Positions 8,754 through 19,080 of a stretch of DNA of 64,000 nucleotides are shown here, piece after piece. This stretch comes from Mycolicibacterium brumae. GTDB taxonomy: Bacteria; Actinomycetota; Actinomycetes; Mycobacteriales; Mycobacteriaceae. The position numbers and the translations under genes were made by a program. Under the pieces are notes generated by a model. That model searched no databases and was not told the DNA's origin. It saw only the letters and a program-made list of their open reading frames with translations. Within the stretch, counting starts at the first letter, position 1; each line of letters opens with the position of its first letter. The stretch lies in contig NZ_CP104302.1 of NCBI RefSeq assembly GCF_025215495.1, forward strand, positions 558,001-622,000. The letters are read 5' to 3'.

Positions 8754-8850
8754 GGCGGACCCCTATGGGTTGCAGCCCCCTGCGACGAGCGTACGCCGCG
8801 TGTGTGATCCGGGCCACACTTGGCGCATCGACCTCTGACCAGGCCTGTGG

Positions 8851-9207
8851 CTAGGCCTGGACCTGGGAGAACTCGCTGAAAGCCGCGAACGCGCGGGGTC
8901 CGTACACCGTCGAGTGGCCGCCGTTCATCAGGATCGCCACGCCCAGCGCCTCCGCGACCTCTTCCTTGCTGGCCCCGGCGCGGGCCGCGCCGCGGGCATG
9001 GCTGGCGATGCAGCCGTCGCAGCGGTTGGTCACGCCGATCGTCAGCGCGATCAACTCCTTGACCTTGGTCGACAGCGCGCCCTCGGCCATCGCGGCCTTG
9101 CTGGTGGCGGAGAAGCCTTTGTAGACGTCCGGGATGAGTTCGCGGAGCTCGCGGCCCTGGGCGCCGAGGGTGGTCAGCAGGTCGTGGTTGTGGAGTTCTT
9201 CGCTCAT
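8851..9207 (-). CDS. AhpD-like carboxymuconolactone decarboxylase family protein
   Basis: This 118-residue protein starts at the ATG before SEELHNHDLL. The open frame extends 37 codons further without homology. It contains the CMD/AhpD core, with LSTKVKELIALTIGVTNRCDGCIASHARGAARAGASKEEVAEALG and a following GGHS segment. C-x2-C (CDGC) plus the distal His is the alkylhydroperoxidase-type redox motif. Members reduce peroxides or act on gamma-carboxymuconolactone, and the CXXC form points to the redox type. It is divergent from the SRPBCC gene that begins 71 bases away, so both probably share a short bidirectional promoter region. Confidence 0.85.
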   Translation of the reverse strand: MSEELHNHDLLTTLGAQGRELRELIPDVYKGFSATSKAAMAEGALSTKVKELIALTIGVTNRCDGCIASHARGAARAGASKEEVAEALGVAILMNGGHSTVYGPRAFAAFSEFSQVQA

Positions 9208-9277
9208 CTGTCGACCATATGCCCGCAGGGGTATGGACGGGCCAGGTGTCCGAGACGGGTCGGCTAGGGTTCCGGGC

Positions 9278-9718
9278 ATGGCCGTCAGTGACACCCGCGA
9301 GATCCTCATCGAAGCCACCCCCGCCGAGATCCTCGACGTCCTCTCCGAGGCCGAGTCCGCGCCGAGCTGGTCCCCGCAGTATGAGAGCGCCGAGGTGCTC
9401 AGCCGCTACGACGACGGCAAGCCGCAGCAGGTGAAGTTCGTCGCCAAGGCCGCCGGGATGACCGACACCATGGTGCTGGAGTACACCTGGGCCGACGACG
9501 GCGTCAGCTGGACGATGGTGTCGGCGGGGCAGATGAAGTCCCAGGACGCGAGCTACGTGCTGACCCCGGAGGGCGACAAGACCCGGGTCCGCTTCGAGAT
9601 CGCCGTCGAGCCGTCCATCCCGCTGCCCGGGTTCATCGTCAAGAAGATCCTCAAGGGCGTCATGGAGACCGCGACCGATCGGCTGCGCAAGCAGGTCCTT
9701 TCGGTGCAGGGCAACTAG
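9278..9718 (+). CDS. SRPBCC (polyketide cyclase/START-like) protein
   Basis: A 146-residue protein beginning MAVSDTREILIEATPAEILDVL, with the SRPBCC lipid/polyketide-binding helix-grip pattern: E-A-SWSPQYESAEVLSRYDDG, a central FEIAVEPSIPLPG and a long C-terminal helix (KILKGVMETATDRLRKQV). These small hydrophobic-ligand-binding proteins occur in several copies in mycobacteria. From memory, M. tuberculosis carries such genes (Rv0854-Rv0857) beside the dapC-like Rv0858c, as here. Ligand and role are unknown. Its stop lies 1 base from the convergent dapC stop, so transcription of the two genes collides. Confidence 0.83.
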   Translation: MAVSDTREILIEATPAEILDVLSEAESAPSWSPQYESAEVLSRYDDGKPQQVKFVAKAAGMTDTMVLEYTWADDGVSWTMVSAGQMKSQDASYVLTPEGDKTRVRFEIAVEPSIPLPGFIVKKILKGVMETATDRLRKQVLSVQGN

Positions 9719-9719
9719 C

Positions 9720-10886
9720 TCAGCGCAGCACCCGCAGGCGTTTGATCGCCTCGTCGAGGGTCTTGTCGCGCTTGCAGAACGCGAAGCGCACCAGGTGGTT
9801 CCACTCGGCGAAGGACGGCGACGACGGGTCGCAGAACGCCGACATCGGGATCGCCGCCACCCCGGCCCGCTCCGGCAGCTCCGCGCAGAACTGTGAGCTG
9901 TCGGAGTAGCCCAGCGGCCGCGGGTCCGCGCACAGGAAGTAGGTGCCGGAGCTGGCGTGCACGCCGAAGCCGATGTCGGTCAGCGCGTGGGCCAGCTTGT
10001 CGCGGCGGCGGCGCAGGGTGTCGGCCAGCTCGTCGACCCATTCGTCGCCGGTGTTGAGCGCGCCGGCGACCGCCGGCTGGAACGGTGAGCCGCTGACGTA
10101 GGTCAGGTACTGCTTGGCCGCGCGGACCCCGGCGATCAGGTTCGCCGGACCGCAGGCCCAGCCGATCTTCCAGCCGGTGACGTTGAACATCTTGGCCGCG
10201 CTGGACACCGTCACCGTCCGCGACGCCATCCCCGGGTATCCGGCGATGGGACGGTGGGTGTGCCCGTCGAAGGTGAGGTGCTCGTAGACCTCGTCGGCGA
10301 TCACCAGCAGGTCGTGTTCGACGGCCAGCGCCGCCAGCCCGCGCAGCTCGTCGTCGGAGGCCACCCAGCCGGTCGGATTGTGCGGGCTGTTGAAGATCAG
10401 CGCCCGGGTGCGCGGCGTGATGGCCGTCGCCACCGCGTCCAGGTCCAGGGCGAACCCGGCGCCGTCGGCGACCAGGGACACGCTGATGCGGTCGCAGCCG
10501 GCCATCGCGACCACGGGCGAGTAGGAGTCGTAGAACGGCTCGATCAGCAGCACCTCCGAGCCCGGTTCGATTAAGCCGAGCACCGCGGCGGCGATGCCCT
10601 CGGTGGCGCCGACGGTCACCAGCACCTCGGTGTCGGGGTTGTAGTCGACGCCGTAGCGTCGCAGTCGCTGGTCGGCGATCGCGTCGCGCAATTCGGGGAT
10701 GCCGGCTCCGGGCGGGTACTGGTTGACGCCGCTGGCGATGCTGTGTTTGGCGACGGTCAGCATGTGGTGCGGGCCGTCCTCGTCGGGGAAGCCCTGGCCC
10801 AGATTCACCGCGCCCAACCGCGCGGCGAGGGCGGACATCTCGGCGAAAATCGTGGTCGCGTAGGGCTGCAGCCGGGAGACCGTCAT
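9720..10886 (-). CDS. dapC: Fold-type I PLP aminotransferase, DapC-like
   Basis: This 388-residue aminotransferase of class I/II has [12 protein letters not shown] at the N-terminus, [18 protein letters not shown], and the PLP-lysine segment [17 protein letters not shown]. It matches the M. tuberculosis Rv0858c type, annotated as N-succinyldiaminopimelate aminotransferase of the lysine/peptidoglycan pathway. The substrate cannot be proven from sequence, since related enzymes act on kynurenine or methionine. The ATG at 10886 precedes [11 protein letters not shown], the normal family start. It is divergent from fadA across a 141-base gap that holds a perfect palindrome. Confidence 0.85.
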   Translation of the reverse strand: MTVSRLQPYATTIFAEMSALAARLGAVNLGQGFPDEDGPHHMLTVAKHSIASGVNQYPPGAGIPELRDAIADQRLRRYGVDYNPDTEVLVTVGATEGIAAAVLGLIEPGSEVLLIEPFYDSYSPVVAMAGCDRISVSLVADGAGFALDLDAVATAITPRTRALIFNSPHNPTGWVASDDELRGLAALAVEHDLLVIADEVYEHLTFDGHTHRPIAGYPGMASRTVTVSSAAKMFNVTGWKIGWACGPANLIAGVRAAKQYLTYVSGSPFQPAVAGALNTGDEWVDELADTLRRRRDKLAHALTDIGFGVHASSGTYFLCADPRPLGYSDSSQFCAELPERAGVAAIPMSAFCDPSSPSFAEWNHLVRFAFCKRDKTLDEAIKRLRVLR

Positions 10887-10912
10887 GGCAGTACAGGCTA
10901 CGTGACCAACCA

Positions 10913-10930
10913 CCCAACCGACTGGTTGGG
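10913..10930. promoter_or_regulatory. Palindromic operator candidate between dapC and fadA
   Basis: CCCAACC-GACT-GGTTGGG is a perfect 7-4-7 inverted repeat, 27 bases from the dapC ATG and 98 bases from the fadA ATG. An extra half-site ACCAACC lies just before it. The form suits a TetR- or GntR-type dimer controlling the beta-oxidation genes. The regulator is not identifiable here. Confidence 0.55.
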
Positions 10931-11027
10931 AGATGCTGCTAGTCTGAGCCCACGAGGACCACCCTCCAGTGGCTCGGCCCGCCCGGGACCACGTCTTCGA
11001 CTCAAGAACAGGACCTGGAGCAACCAC

Positions 11028-12239
<1,212 letters not shown>

Positions 12240-12279
12240 TCGCCCGCCCCGGAACCTGAAGAAGAGAGCCTGAAAAGAC

Positions 12280-14424
12280 ATGAGCGAGAACACCATTCAG
12301 TGGGATAAGGATGCCGACGGCATCGTCACCCTCACCATGGACGACCCCACCGGCTCGGCCAATGTGATGAACGAGCACTACCGCGACTCCATGCGCGACG
12401 CGGTGGCGCGACTGGTGGCCGAGAAGGACGACATCACCGGTGTGGTGATCGCCAGCGCGAAGAAGACCTTCTTCGCCGGCGGTGACCTCAAGGGCATGCT
12501 CCAGGTCGGCCCGGAGAACGCCGAGCAGATCTTCGCCGAGGTCGAGGGCATGAAGGCCGACCTGCGCGCCCTGGAGACCCTGGGCAAGCCCGTCGTCGCC
12601 GCCATCAACGGCGCGGCGCTGGGCGGCGGCCTGGAGATCGCGCTGGCCTGTCACCATCGCATCGCCGCGGACGTGCCCGGCTCCATCATCGGCCTGCCCG
12701 AGGTCACCCTCGGCCTGCTGCCCGGTGGCGGCGGCGTCACCCGCACCGTCCGGATGTTCGGCATCCAGAAGGCCTTCATGGAGGTGCTCTCCCAGGGCGC
12801 CCGAATGAAGCCGGCCAAGGCGCACAGCGTCGGCCTGGTCGACGAACTCGTCGGCAGCGTCGATGAGCTGATCCCGGCCGCCAAGGCGTGGATCAAGGCC
12901 AACCCCGAAGGCGGCGAGCAGCCGTGGGACAAGAAGGGCTACAAGATCCCGGGCGGCACCCCGTCGTCCCCGGCGCTGGCGGCCATCCTCCCGTCGTTCC
13001 CGTCGCTGCTGCGCAAGCAGCTCAAGGGCGCGCCGATGCCAGCTCCGCGCAAGATCCTGGACGCCGCGGTCGAGGGTTCCCAGGTCGACTTCGACACCGC
13101 CAGCCGGATCGAGAGTCGCTACTTCACCGAACTGGTCACCGGCCAGACCGCGAAGAACATGATCCAGGCGTTCTTCATCGACCTGCAGGCCATCAACGGC
13201 GGCAGCAGCCGCCCGGACGGCATCGAGAAGACCCCGATCGCCAAGATCGGTGTGCTGGGCGCCGGTATGATGGGCGCGGGCATCGCCTACGTCTCGGCCA
13301 AGGCCGGCTACGACGTCGTCCTCAAGGACGTCTCTCTGGAGGCCGCCGAGCGCGGCAAGAACTACTCGGAGAAGATCGAGGCCAAGGCGCTGGAGCGCGG
13401 GCGCACCACCAAGGAGCGCTCCGACGCCCTGCTGGCCCGGATCACCCCGACCGCCGACGCCGCCGACCTCAAGGGCGTGGACTTCGTCATCGAGGCCGTC
13501 TTCGAGAGCGTCGAGCTCAAGCACAAGGTGTTCCAGGAGATCGAGGACATCGTCGAGCCGAACGCGGTGCTGGGCTCCAACACCTCCACCCTGCCGATCA
13601 CCGAACTGGCCACCGGCGTGAAGCGCCAGGAGGACTTCATCGGCATCCACTTCTTCTCGCCGGTCGACAAGATGCCGCTGGTCGAGATCATCAAGGGTGA
13701 GAAGACCTCCGACGAGGCGCTGGCCCGGGTGTTCGACTACACCCTGGCGATCAAGAAGACCCCGATCGTCGTCAACGACAGCCGCGGATTCTTCACCTCG
13801 CGCGTGATCGGCACCTTCGTCAACGAGGCGCTGGCCATGCTCAACGAGGGCGTGCTGCCGTCCAGCATCGAGCAGGCCGGTCTGCAGGCGGGCTACCCGG
13901 CCGCGCCGCTGCAGCTGTCCGACGAGCTCAACCTCGAGCTGATGCACAAGATCGCGGTCGCCACCCGCGACGGCATCATCGCCGAGGGTGGCACCCCGCC
14001 GGAAAACCCGGCCGGCGACGTGGTCGAGAAGATGATCGAGCTGGGCCGCCCGTCCAAGCTCAAGGGCGCCGGCTTCTACGAGTACGCCGACGGCAAGCGC
14101 ACCGGCCTGTGGCCCGGCCTGATCGAGACCTTCAACTCCGGTTCGAAGGAAATCCCGTTCCAGGACATGATCGACCGGATGCTGTTCGCCGAGGCCATCG
14201 AGACCCAGAAGTGCCTCGACGAAGGTGTGCTGATGTCCACCGCGGACGCCAACATCGGTTCCATCTTCGGCATCGGGTTCCCGCCCTACACCGGCGGCTC
14301 GCACCAGTTCATCGTCGGCTACGAAGGTGAGCTGGGCATCGGTCAGGAGGCCTTCGTGGCCCGCGCCAAGCAGCTGGCGGAGCGCTACGGCGACCGCTTC
14401 CTGCCCCCGGCGTCGCTGCTCTGA
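12280..14424 (+). CDS. fadB: Fatty-acid oxidation alpha subunit FadB (hydratase/3-hydroxyacyl-CoA dehydrogenase)
   Basis: A 714-residue bifunctional protein. The N-terminal ~200 residues are a crotonase fold with the oxyanion-hole segments FFAGGDLKGM and ALGGGLEIALA. From about residue 320 there is a Rossmann domain (VLGAGMMGAGIAYVSA), then the dehydrogenase signature HFFSPVDKMPLVEII and the C-terminal dimerisation domains ending in IGFPPYTGG. It hydrates enoyl-CoA and oxidises 3-hydroxyacyl-CoA with NAD, and pairs with the FadA thiolase upstream. An AAGAAGAGAG purine run stands before the ATG. The gene ends in an imperfect 17-bp tandem repeat and then the strong terminator at 14471. Confidence 0.96.
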   Translation: MSENTIQWDKDADGIVTLTMDDPTGSANVMNEHYRDSMRDAVARLVAEKDDITGVVIASAKKTFFAGGDLKGMLQVGPENAEQIFAEVEGMKADLRALETLGKPVVAAINGAALGGGLEIALACHHRIAADVPGSIIGLPEVTLGLLPGGGGVTRTVRMFGIQKAFMEVLSQGARMKPAKAHSVGLVDELVGSVDELIPAAKAWIKANPEGGEQPWDKKGYKIPGGTPSSPALAAILPSFPSLLRKQLKGAPMPAPRKILDAAVEGSQVDFDTASRIESRYFTELVTGQTAKNMIQAFFIDLQAINGGSSRPDGIEKTPIAKIGVLGAGMMGAGIAYVSAKAGYDVVLKDVSLEAAERGKNYSEKIEAKALERGRTTKERSDALLARITPTADAADLKGVDFVIEAVFESVELKHKVFQEIEDIVEPNAVLGSNTSTLPITELATGVKRQEDFIGIHFFSPVDKMPLVEIIKGEKTSDEALARVFDYTLAIKKTPIVVNDSRGFFTSRVIGTFVNEALAMLNEGVLPSSIEQAGLQAGYPAAPLQLSDELNLELMHKIAVATRDGIIAEGGTPPENPAGDVVEKMIELGRPSKLKGAGFYEYADGKRTGLWPGLIETFNSGSKEIPFQDMIDRMLFAEAIETQKCLDEGVLMSTADANIGSIFGIGFPPYTGGSHQFIVGYEGELGIGQEAFVARAKQLAERYGDRFLPPASLL

Positions 14425-14470
14425 CCAGGCTGCGCGACTAACTAGGCTGCGCAACTAACAAGTACGAGCG

Positions 14471-14505
14471 AAAACCCCTGGAATCCCGGTGATTTCAGGG
14501 GTTTT
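14471..14505. terminator. Strong bidirectional terminator after fadB
   Basis: A 15-bp stem (AAAACCCCTGGAATC against GATTTCAGGGGTTTT, one G-U pair) with a 5-base loop CCGGT. It carries a T-run on the plus strand and, read from the minus strand, the mirror-image run. It therefore terminates both fadB and the convergent methyltransferase gene, whose stop codon (14497-14495) sits inside the stem. Confidence 0.88.
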
Positions 14506-15082
14506 TGCGTTCGTAGAGATAGAACGGCGCGGGGGTCTGCTCCTTGTCGAGTTGACGCTCATTGCCCGACGACAGCAGCGTCCACCCGGGGCTGAAGCGC
14601 CGCCGCATCTCATCGGCCGACACGCCCCGGACGCCCATCCGGCCGCCGGGCAGGAACGCGACGATGAGCAGCCGCGCGCCCGGCGCGGCCACGGCGCCGA
14701 CCTCCCGGACATAGCCGTCCCGGTCGGCGTCGCTCATATTGTGCAGACAGCCGTTGTCGACGATCAGCCCGAAGCCGTCGCCGACTCCTTCGGAGCTCAG
14801 CCGGGTGACGTCGGCCTCGACGAACTCCGCCGGCGCGTTGGCCGCGGCCGCCTTGGCCCGGGCCTTGTCCAGCGCCTGCGGCACGAAGTCGACGCCGGTG
14901 ACCGTCCAGCCACGTTGCGCGAGATAGATCGAGGCGTCCCCGGTGCCGCACCCGAGGTCCAGCGCCCGGCCCGCGGGCAGTTCCGCGACCAGCATTTGCA
15001 GGTTCTGGGCGATCGGATGCCCGTCCCACGGAGTGAATCCGAGCCGGTACATCACCCGAAAAATCAGCTGCTTGGAGACCAT
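14495..15082 (-). CDS. Class I SAM-dependent methyltransferase
   Basis: A 195-residue Rossmann methyltransferase. Motif I is ALDLGCGTGDASIYLA, followed by the acidic end of strand 2 (VTGVDFVPQALDKAR), FVEADVTRL and LIVDNGCLHNM. It most resembles small thiopurine/TehB-like or UbiE-like enzymes, and the methyl acceptor cannot be told. It starts M-VSKQLIFRVMYRLGFTPWDGH. It is convergent with fadB and ends within the shared terminator. It starts 95 bases from the divergent membrane-protein gene at 15177. From memory it has no counterpart at this place in M. tuberculosis, so it belongs to an accessory insert. Confidence 0.82.
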   Translation of the reverse strand: MVSKQLIFRVMYRLGFTPWDGHPIAQNLQMLVAELPAGRALDLGCGTGDASIYLAQRGWTVTGVDFVPQALDKARAKAAAANAPAEFVEADVTRLSSEGVGDGFGLIVDNGCLHNMSDADRDGYVREVGAVAAPGARLLIVAFLPGGRMGVRGVSADEMRRRFSPGWTLLSSGNERQLDKEQTPAPFYLYERKNP

Positions 15083-15176
15083 GACTCCAATGTAGGCCCG
15101 CGCCCGAAATTGGCGCCCTGGACAGGTCCGGGGCGGCGTTAGGTTTGGTGCGCAGGTCAGACCGGAAGGGGTCGTT

Positions 15177-16070
15177 GTGAGTTATCCGCAGGGGCCCTAC
15201 GGGCAATGGGCGCCGAGCCAGTTGGTGGGCTATGGCCCCGTCGGGCCGCCGCCGAAGCGCCCGTCGCGGTGGCCGCTGTGGCTGGCGGCCGTCCTCGTCT
15301 TCGCGCTGATCATGGCCGGTGGCGCGGTGGCCGTGGTCCTGGGCAAAGGGGCGTCCCCGGATCTCAGCGGGAGCGACACCGCGACGACGACCAAGGGGTC
15401 GGTCACCGCGCAACCGGTGCAGAACACGCCGTCGATGACCCCGTCTGTCGAGCAACCGGCCGAAGCGGAGGTGGCCGGTTGCCAGGGGTATCTCGCCGAA
15501 CCGGGACCGGCCACGCCGGCCGGTTGGCAGACCGTCACCACCAAGCGCGAGCTGACCTACGACGTGCCCGCCGACTGGAACATCCTCAGTTGCGACACCA
15601 TGGTCGGCTGGCAGAAGGAGTGCCCGGACGGGCCGTTCGGCTACTGCCCGATCCGGGCCATGACCGGCGCCTCCGAACTCCCCGGCCAGTGCGCCGACGA
15701 GTCGCTCGCGGTGGCCGGCGTGCCCGGATCCTCCGACATCGACGACATCTACCAGGCGGCGAACGCCGAGGCCGCCAAGGTCGTCGACATCTTCACCACC
15801 GGCGGGCACGTGCCGACGGTCTCGCTGAGCCAGCCGCGCCCGCTGACCGTCGGCGGCCGCGACGCCGTGCAGATCCTCGCCACTGTCAGCGATGTCGCCG
15901 ACCAGTGCGACGGCCCGGCCGGGCTGCATTCCGTCGTCGCCACCACGGTGGACGGTCAGCAGGGCACCGTGCTGTTCATCATCAGCATGGGTCAGGGCGT
16001 CGCCGGCGCCCCCGCCCCCGAGGTCATCGACCAGATGGTGGCGACCCTGCGGCCGTCGGTCCCGGCCTGA
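15177..16070 (+). CDS. Membrane-anchored extracytoplasmic protein, Pro-rich N-terminus (DUF8017-like)
   Basis: A 297-residue protein starting at GTG behind a purine-rich GGAAGGGG stretch. The first ~35 residues are Gly/Pro/Tyr-rich (YPQGPYGQWAPSQ), then one membrane helix (WLAAVLVFALIMAGGAVAVVL) and a Thr/Ser-rich linker. The outer domain, about residues 95-297, contains TYDVPADWNILSCDTMVGW and several cysteines that could form disulfides. This layout is common for actinobacterial surface proteins, and the YDVPADW segment resembles DUF8017, but that is a tentative match. Function unknown. A shorter look-alike, truncated after its membrane segment, follows at 16209. Confidence 0.72.
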   Translation: MSYPQGPYGQWAPSQLVGYGPVGPPPKRPSRWPLWLAAVLVFALIMAGGAVAVVLGKGASPDLSGSDTATTTKGSVTAQPVQNTPSMTPSVEQPAEAEVAGCQGYLAEPGPATPAGWQTVTTKRELTYDVPADWNILSCDTMVGWQKECPDGPFGYCPIRAMTGASELPGQCADESLAVAGVPGSSDIDDIYQAANAEAAKVVDIFTTGGHVPTVSLSQPRPLTVGGRDAVQILATVSDVADQCDGPAGLHSVVATTVDGQQGTVLFIISMGQGVAGAPAPEVIDQMVATLRPSVPA

Positions 16071-16208
16071 ATCCGGTCAGTGACCTCCCGCCCCCGGCAT
16101 CCCCGGAGGGCTGAGCCCGTCGTCCACGGCGGCGAAAACTTGTGCACGGTATGGGCGTTGGCCGCGGTTGGCTTCGGATGCAAGCGAAGCCGACAGCAGG
16201 AGGACGCC

Positions 16209-16376
16209 GTGACCCATTCGCCGATGGGAGTGCCGCAGTACGCGCCGTGGGACCAGCCGGTGTGGCTGGGTTACCGGGACCCCGCGCCGTCGGCGCCGAA
16301 ACGCCGCAGCCGGCTGGGCGCCTGGCTGGCCGCTGGAGCGTTCGGCCTGGAGGCCCTCGGCGAGCCGGGCGCTTAG
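16209..16376 (+). pseudogene. Truncated paralogue of the upstream membrane-anchored protein
   Basis: A 55-codon frame starting at GTG with an excellent ribosome-binding site (AGGAGG, 5 bases upstream). It begins THSPMGVPQYAPWDQPVWLGY, then PSAPKRRSRLGAWLAAGAFG, which repeats the layout of the 15177 protein: a Tyr/Pro/Trp-rich N-terminus, basic residues, then the start of a membrane helix. The frame then stops at 16376, overlapping the end of the convergent TPR gene by 4 bases, and no outer domain follows. It is best read as the 5' remnant of a duplicated gene. A functional small peptide cannot be excluded given the strong Shine-Dalgarno. Confidence 0.5.
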
Positions 16377-18016
16377 TCGAGCCGGCAGGCGCACGACGCG
16401 CGCACCGGCACGTCGGCGCGGGCGGCCGCCAGGGCCAGCTGCTTGCCGATGATGTTCGCCTCGCGTTCTCGGCCCAGCCGCCGCAGGCACTCGTGGTACC
16501 CGTGCAGGCTCCACAGGTTGCCCGGATGCTGGCAGCAGCGGGCCAGCGTCGGATCCAGGCCGAGGTCCGCCTCGTACACCGTGGCGGCGTCGGCGACCCG
16601 GCCCTGCTCCAACAACAGCGCTCCGTAGGCGTGCCGAGTCGGCTGCATCCACCCCCACGGCTCGTCATAGGGCAGCGCGTCGTCACGGGCGATGGCCTCC
16701 CGCAGATGTGCGAACGCGTCCTCGAAATCGCCCTCCCGGTAGGCGATTTCACCGTCGAGCATGGCTTGGGAGACGGACAAGATGTCGCGGGCGGTGTTAT
16801 TGAACAGGTAGCGCGACTCCGGAATCGCCGCGTAACTGGCGGCGAACGCCGCACGCTGCGCATGGGCCTGGGGCAGTTCGCCTTTCGCCGCGTGCGCGAC
16901 GCCCTTTGCGTAGTGCAGGGTTGCCGTCGTGGCGCAGTACAACTGCTGGTCGCTCGGCAGCGGCTCGGCGATCAGCTCATCCCAGCGCCCGAACCGGACC
17001 AGCACGTGCGCGCGCAGCGGGACGAACGCCTCCAGCCAGTCCGCCATCGGCGGTGAGGTGATGGACAGCAGCTCCGGGGTCAGTTGCGCGGCGAGCTCGT
17101 CGGCGGCCCGCAGCGCCACCGCGGACTGCCCGCTGAACATCGCGCCGTAGACCACGAAGTGCAGATCGTGCGCGCGGTAGAGCGAATAGAAGTTCAGCGG
17201 TCCTTCGGCGGCGAGGAACTTGTGGTCCGCGGCGACGGCCGCCAGGTTCGACTCCACCGTGGCGTGGTAGTCCCCGCACAGCACGTCGATGTGGGTCGGC
17301 ATGTGCTCCAGATGCCCGGAATCGGGGACCAACCCGCGCAGCAGATCCGCTGCGGGAAGCGCGGTTTCGGGATGCGCCGACATCTCCATGGTGTGCACGT
17401 ACAGATGCAGCAGGCCCGGATGCGCCCGGCCCGCTTCGGTGGCCAGGCCGGCCTCCAGGATCGCCTGGGCCTGCGCGACCCGGGAGCCCGGCGCCGGTTC
17501 GCCGGTGCGGGTGTCCCACAGCGCCCACGCGGTGACGTTCACCAGCGCGTCGGCGGTCAGCACCGCGATGTCCAGGTCGTCGGGGAACCGGGCGGCCAAC
17601 ACCGCCATGGCGTCGGCGTAGGCGGCGTGCCCGGCGGCCAGCGCCTCGAGGTCATCGGCGTCGACGTCGGCGAACCGCGTCGTGAGCGCGTCGATCAAAC
17701 CACGTTCGGCCGGGGTCGCCCGGCCGTCTCGCGCCAGGCGCAGTTCGTCGCGGGCGCGAGCCAGCGCGACGCCCAGTTCCAGCGGGTCGAAGGCGTCCCA
17801 GGCCTTGTTGTAATTGGGTCCGATGGCGTACGCGATGCCCCACCGGGCCAACGCGAGTTGCGGGTCGTGGCTCAGGGCGCGCTCGAAGCAGGCGACGGCC
17901 TCACCGTGGTTGAACGCGTAGGCCCAGATCAGGCCCCGGTCGAACCAGATCTGCGCCTGCTCGGATGAAGTGCTCACCGCGCGGTGGTAGTCGCCAAGGT
18001 CGAAATAATTGTCCAT
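16373..18016 (-). CDS. Tetratricopeptide-repeat protein
   Basis: A 547-residue, helix-rich, soluble protein with TPR-like units at both ends: IWFDRGLIWAYAFNHGEAVACFERALSHDPQLALARWGIAYA near residue 30, and AYREGDFEDAFAHLREAIARDDA and AYGALLLEQGRVADAATVYEADLGLDP near the C-terminus. The middle contains HLEHMPTHIDVLCGDYH and MADWLEAFVPLRAHVLVRFGRWDEL. It has no signal peptide. It ends in a Cys pair (RASCACRLD). Such proteins usually act as interaction scaffolds, and I cannot assign a partner. An ATG at 18016 is chosen; a GTG two codons earlier (18022) is equally possible. It is divergent from the LLM oxidoreductase. Confidence 0.82.
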   Translation of the reverse strand: MDNYFDLGDYHRAVSTSSEQAQIWFDRGLIWAYAFNHGEAVACFERALSHDPQLALARWGIAYAIGPNYNKAWDAFDPLELGVALARARDELRLARDGRATPAERGLIDALTTRFADVDADDLEALAAGHAAYADAMAVLAARFPDDLDIAVLTADALVNVTAWALWDTRTGEPAPGSRVAQAQAILEAGLATEAGRAHPGLLHLYVHTMEMSAHPETALPAADLLRGLVPDSGHLEHMPTHIDVLCGDYHATVESNLAAVAADHKFLAAEGPLNFYSLYRAHDLHFVVYGAMFSGQSAVALRAADELAAQLTPELLSITSPPMADWLEAFVPLRAHVLVRFGRWDELIAEPLPSDQQLYCATTATLHYAKGVAHAAKGELPQAHAQRAAFAASYAAIPESRYLFNNTARDILSVSQAMLDGEIAYREGDFEDAFAHLREAIARDDALPYDEPWGWMQPTRHAYGALLLEQGRVADAATVYEADLGLDPTLARCCQHPGNLWSLHGYHECLRRLGREREANIIGKQLALAAARADVPVRASCACRLD

Positions 18017-18093
18017 TGGCACTGCGCCTATCGCCGTGGGTCGGGGTTCCGTCAGGGTATGCGCCGCACCGGCCCGCGGCTACAGTCGAACTC

Positions 18094-19080
18094 ATGCGTT
18101 TCGGAATGTTCATTCCACAGGGCTGGCGACTGGATCTGGTGGGGATCGAACCCGCCGAGCACTGGGCGGTGATGAACTCGTTGGCCGGGCACGCCGACGC
18201 CGGGGACGCCTGGGAATCGCTGTGGGTGTACGACCACTTCCACACCGTGCCCGAGCCGACCGGCGAGGCCACCCACGAGGCCTGGACCCTGATGGCCGCG
18301 CTGGCAGCGAGCACCTCGCGGATCCGGCTCGGCCAGATGTGCACGGCGATGAGCTACCGCAACCCGGTGTACCTGGCGAAGGTCGCGGCCACCGTCGACA
18401 TCATCTCCGGCGGCCGGACCGAGATGGGCATCGGCGGCGGTTGGTACGAGCACGAATGGCGCGCCTACGGATACGGATTCCCCTCGGCCGGCGTCCGGCT
18501 GGCCCGCCTCAACGAGGGCGTGCAGATCATGCGGGACGCCTGGCGCGACGGCCTCGTCAGCTTCGACGGCAAGCACTACCAGGTCGACGGCGCGATTGTC
18601 GCGCCGAAACCGCTGCAGGAGAACGGGATTCCGTTGTGGATCGCCGGTGGTGGGGAGAAGGTCACGCTCAAGATCGCGGCCCGCTACGCCGACTACACCA
18701 ACTTCAGCGGCAACCCGGTGGAGTTCGAGCACAAGTCGAAGGTGCTCGCCGCGCACTGCGCCGACGTCGGGACCGACTACGACGCCATCGTCCGCTCGGC
18801 GTGCGTGAACGTGGTGATCGGACAGATCGAGGCCGACGTCGACGCGCGGCTGGCGCAGCTGCGCGGCCGCTACGGCTCGCTGGTCGGGGAGAAGGCCGCC
18901 GAGACCGGCGTGGACACCATGCGCGGCCCCGCCTCCGGAACCCCGGAGCAGGTCATCGAAAAGCTTTCGCGGCTCAAGGATCTGGGCTGCGGGTACCTGA
19001 TCTGTTACTTCCCCGAAGCCGCCTACGACCGCTCCGGGATCGAGCTCTTCGAACGCGCGGTGATCCCTACTCTCCGCTAG
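18094..19080 (+). CDS. F420-dependent LLM-class oxidoreductase
   Basis: A 328-residue luciferase-like (TIM-barrel) protein that begins MRFGMFIPQGW and contains LWVYDHFHTVPEP, IRLGQMCTAMSYRNPVYLAKVAATVDIISGGRTEMGIGGGWYEHEW, PLWIAGGGEK and a C-terminal YLICYFPEAAYD. These are typical of mycobacterial F420-dependent enzymes in which F420 donates or accepts a hydride. The substrate is unknown, as is usual for this large family. It overlaps the convergent nitronate monooxygenase stop by 4 bases. It lies in the accessory insert between fadB and ercc3. Confidence 0.88.
   Translation: MRFGMFIPQGWRLDLVGIEPAEHWAVMNSLAGHADAGDAWESLWVYDHFHTVPEPTGEATHEAWTLMAALAASTSRIRLGQMCTAMSYRNPVYLAKVAATVDIISGGRTEMGIGGGWYEHEWRAYGYGFPSAGVRLARLNEGVQIMRDAWRDGLVSFDGKHYQVDGAIVAPKPLQENGIPLWIAGGGEKVTLKIAARYADYTNFSGNPVEFEHKSKVLAAHCADVGTDYDAIVRSACVNVVIGQIEADVDARLAQLRGRYGSLVGEKAAETGVDTMRGPASGTPEQVIEKLSRLKDLGCGYLICYFPEAAYDRSGIELFERAVIPTLR

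Noticed and set aside
16080..16208. Upstream extension of the 55-codon remnant at 16209
   Set aside because: The ATG at 16080 lacks a ribosome-binding site and the extra residues have no similarity, whereas GTG 16209 follows AGGAGG.
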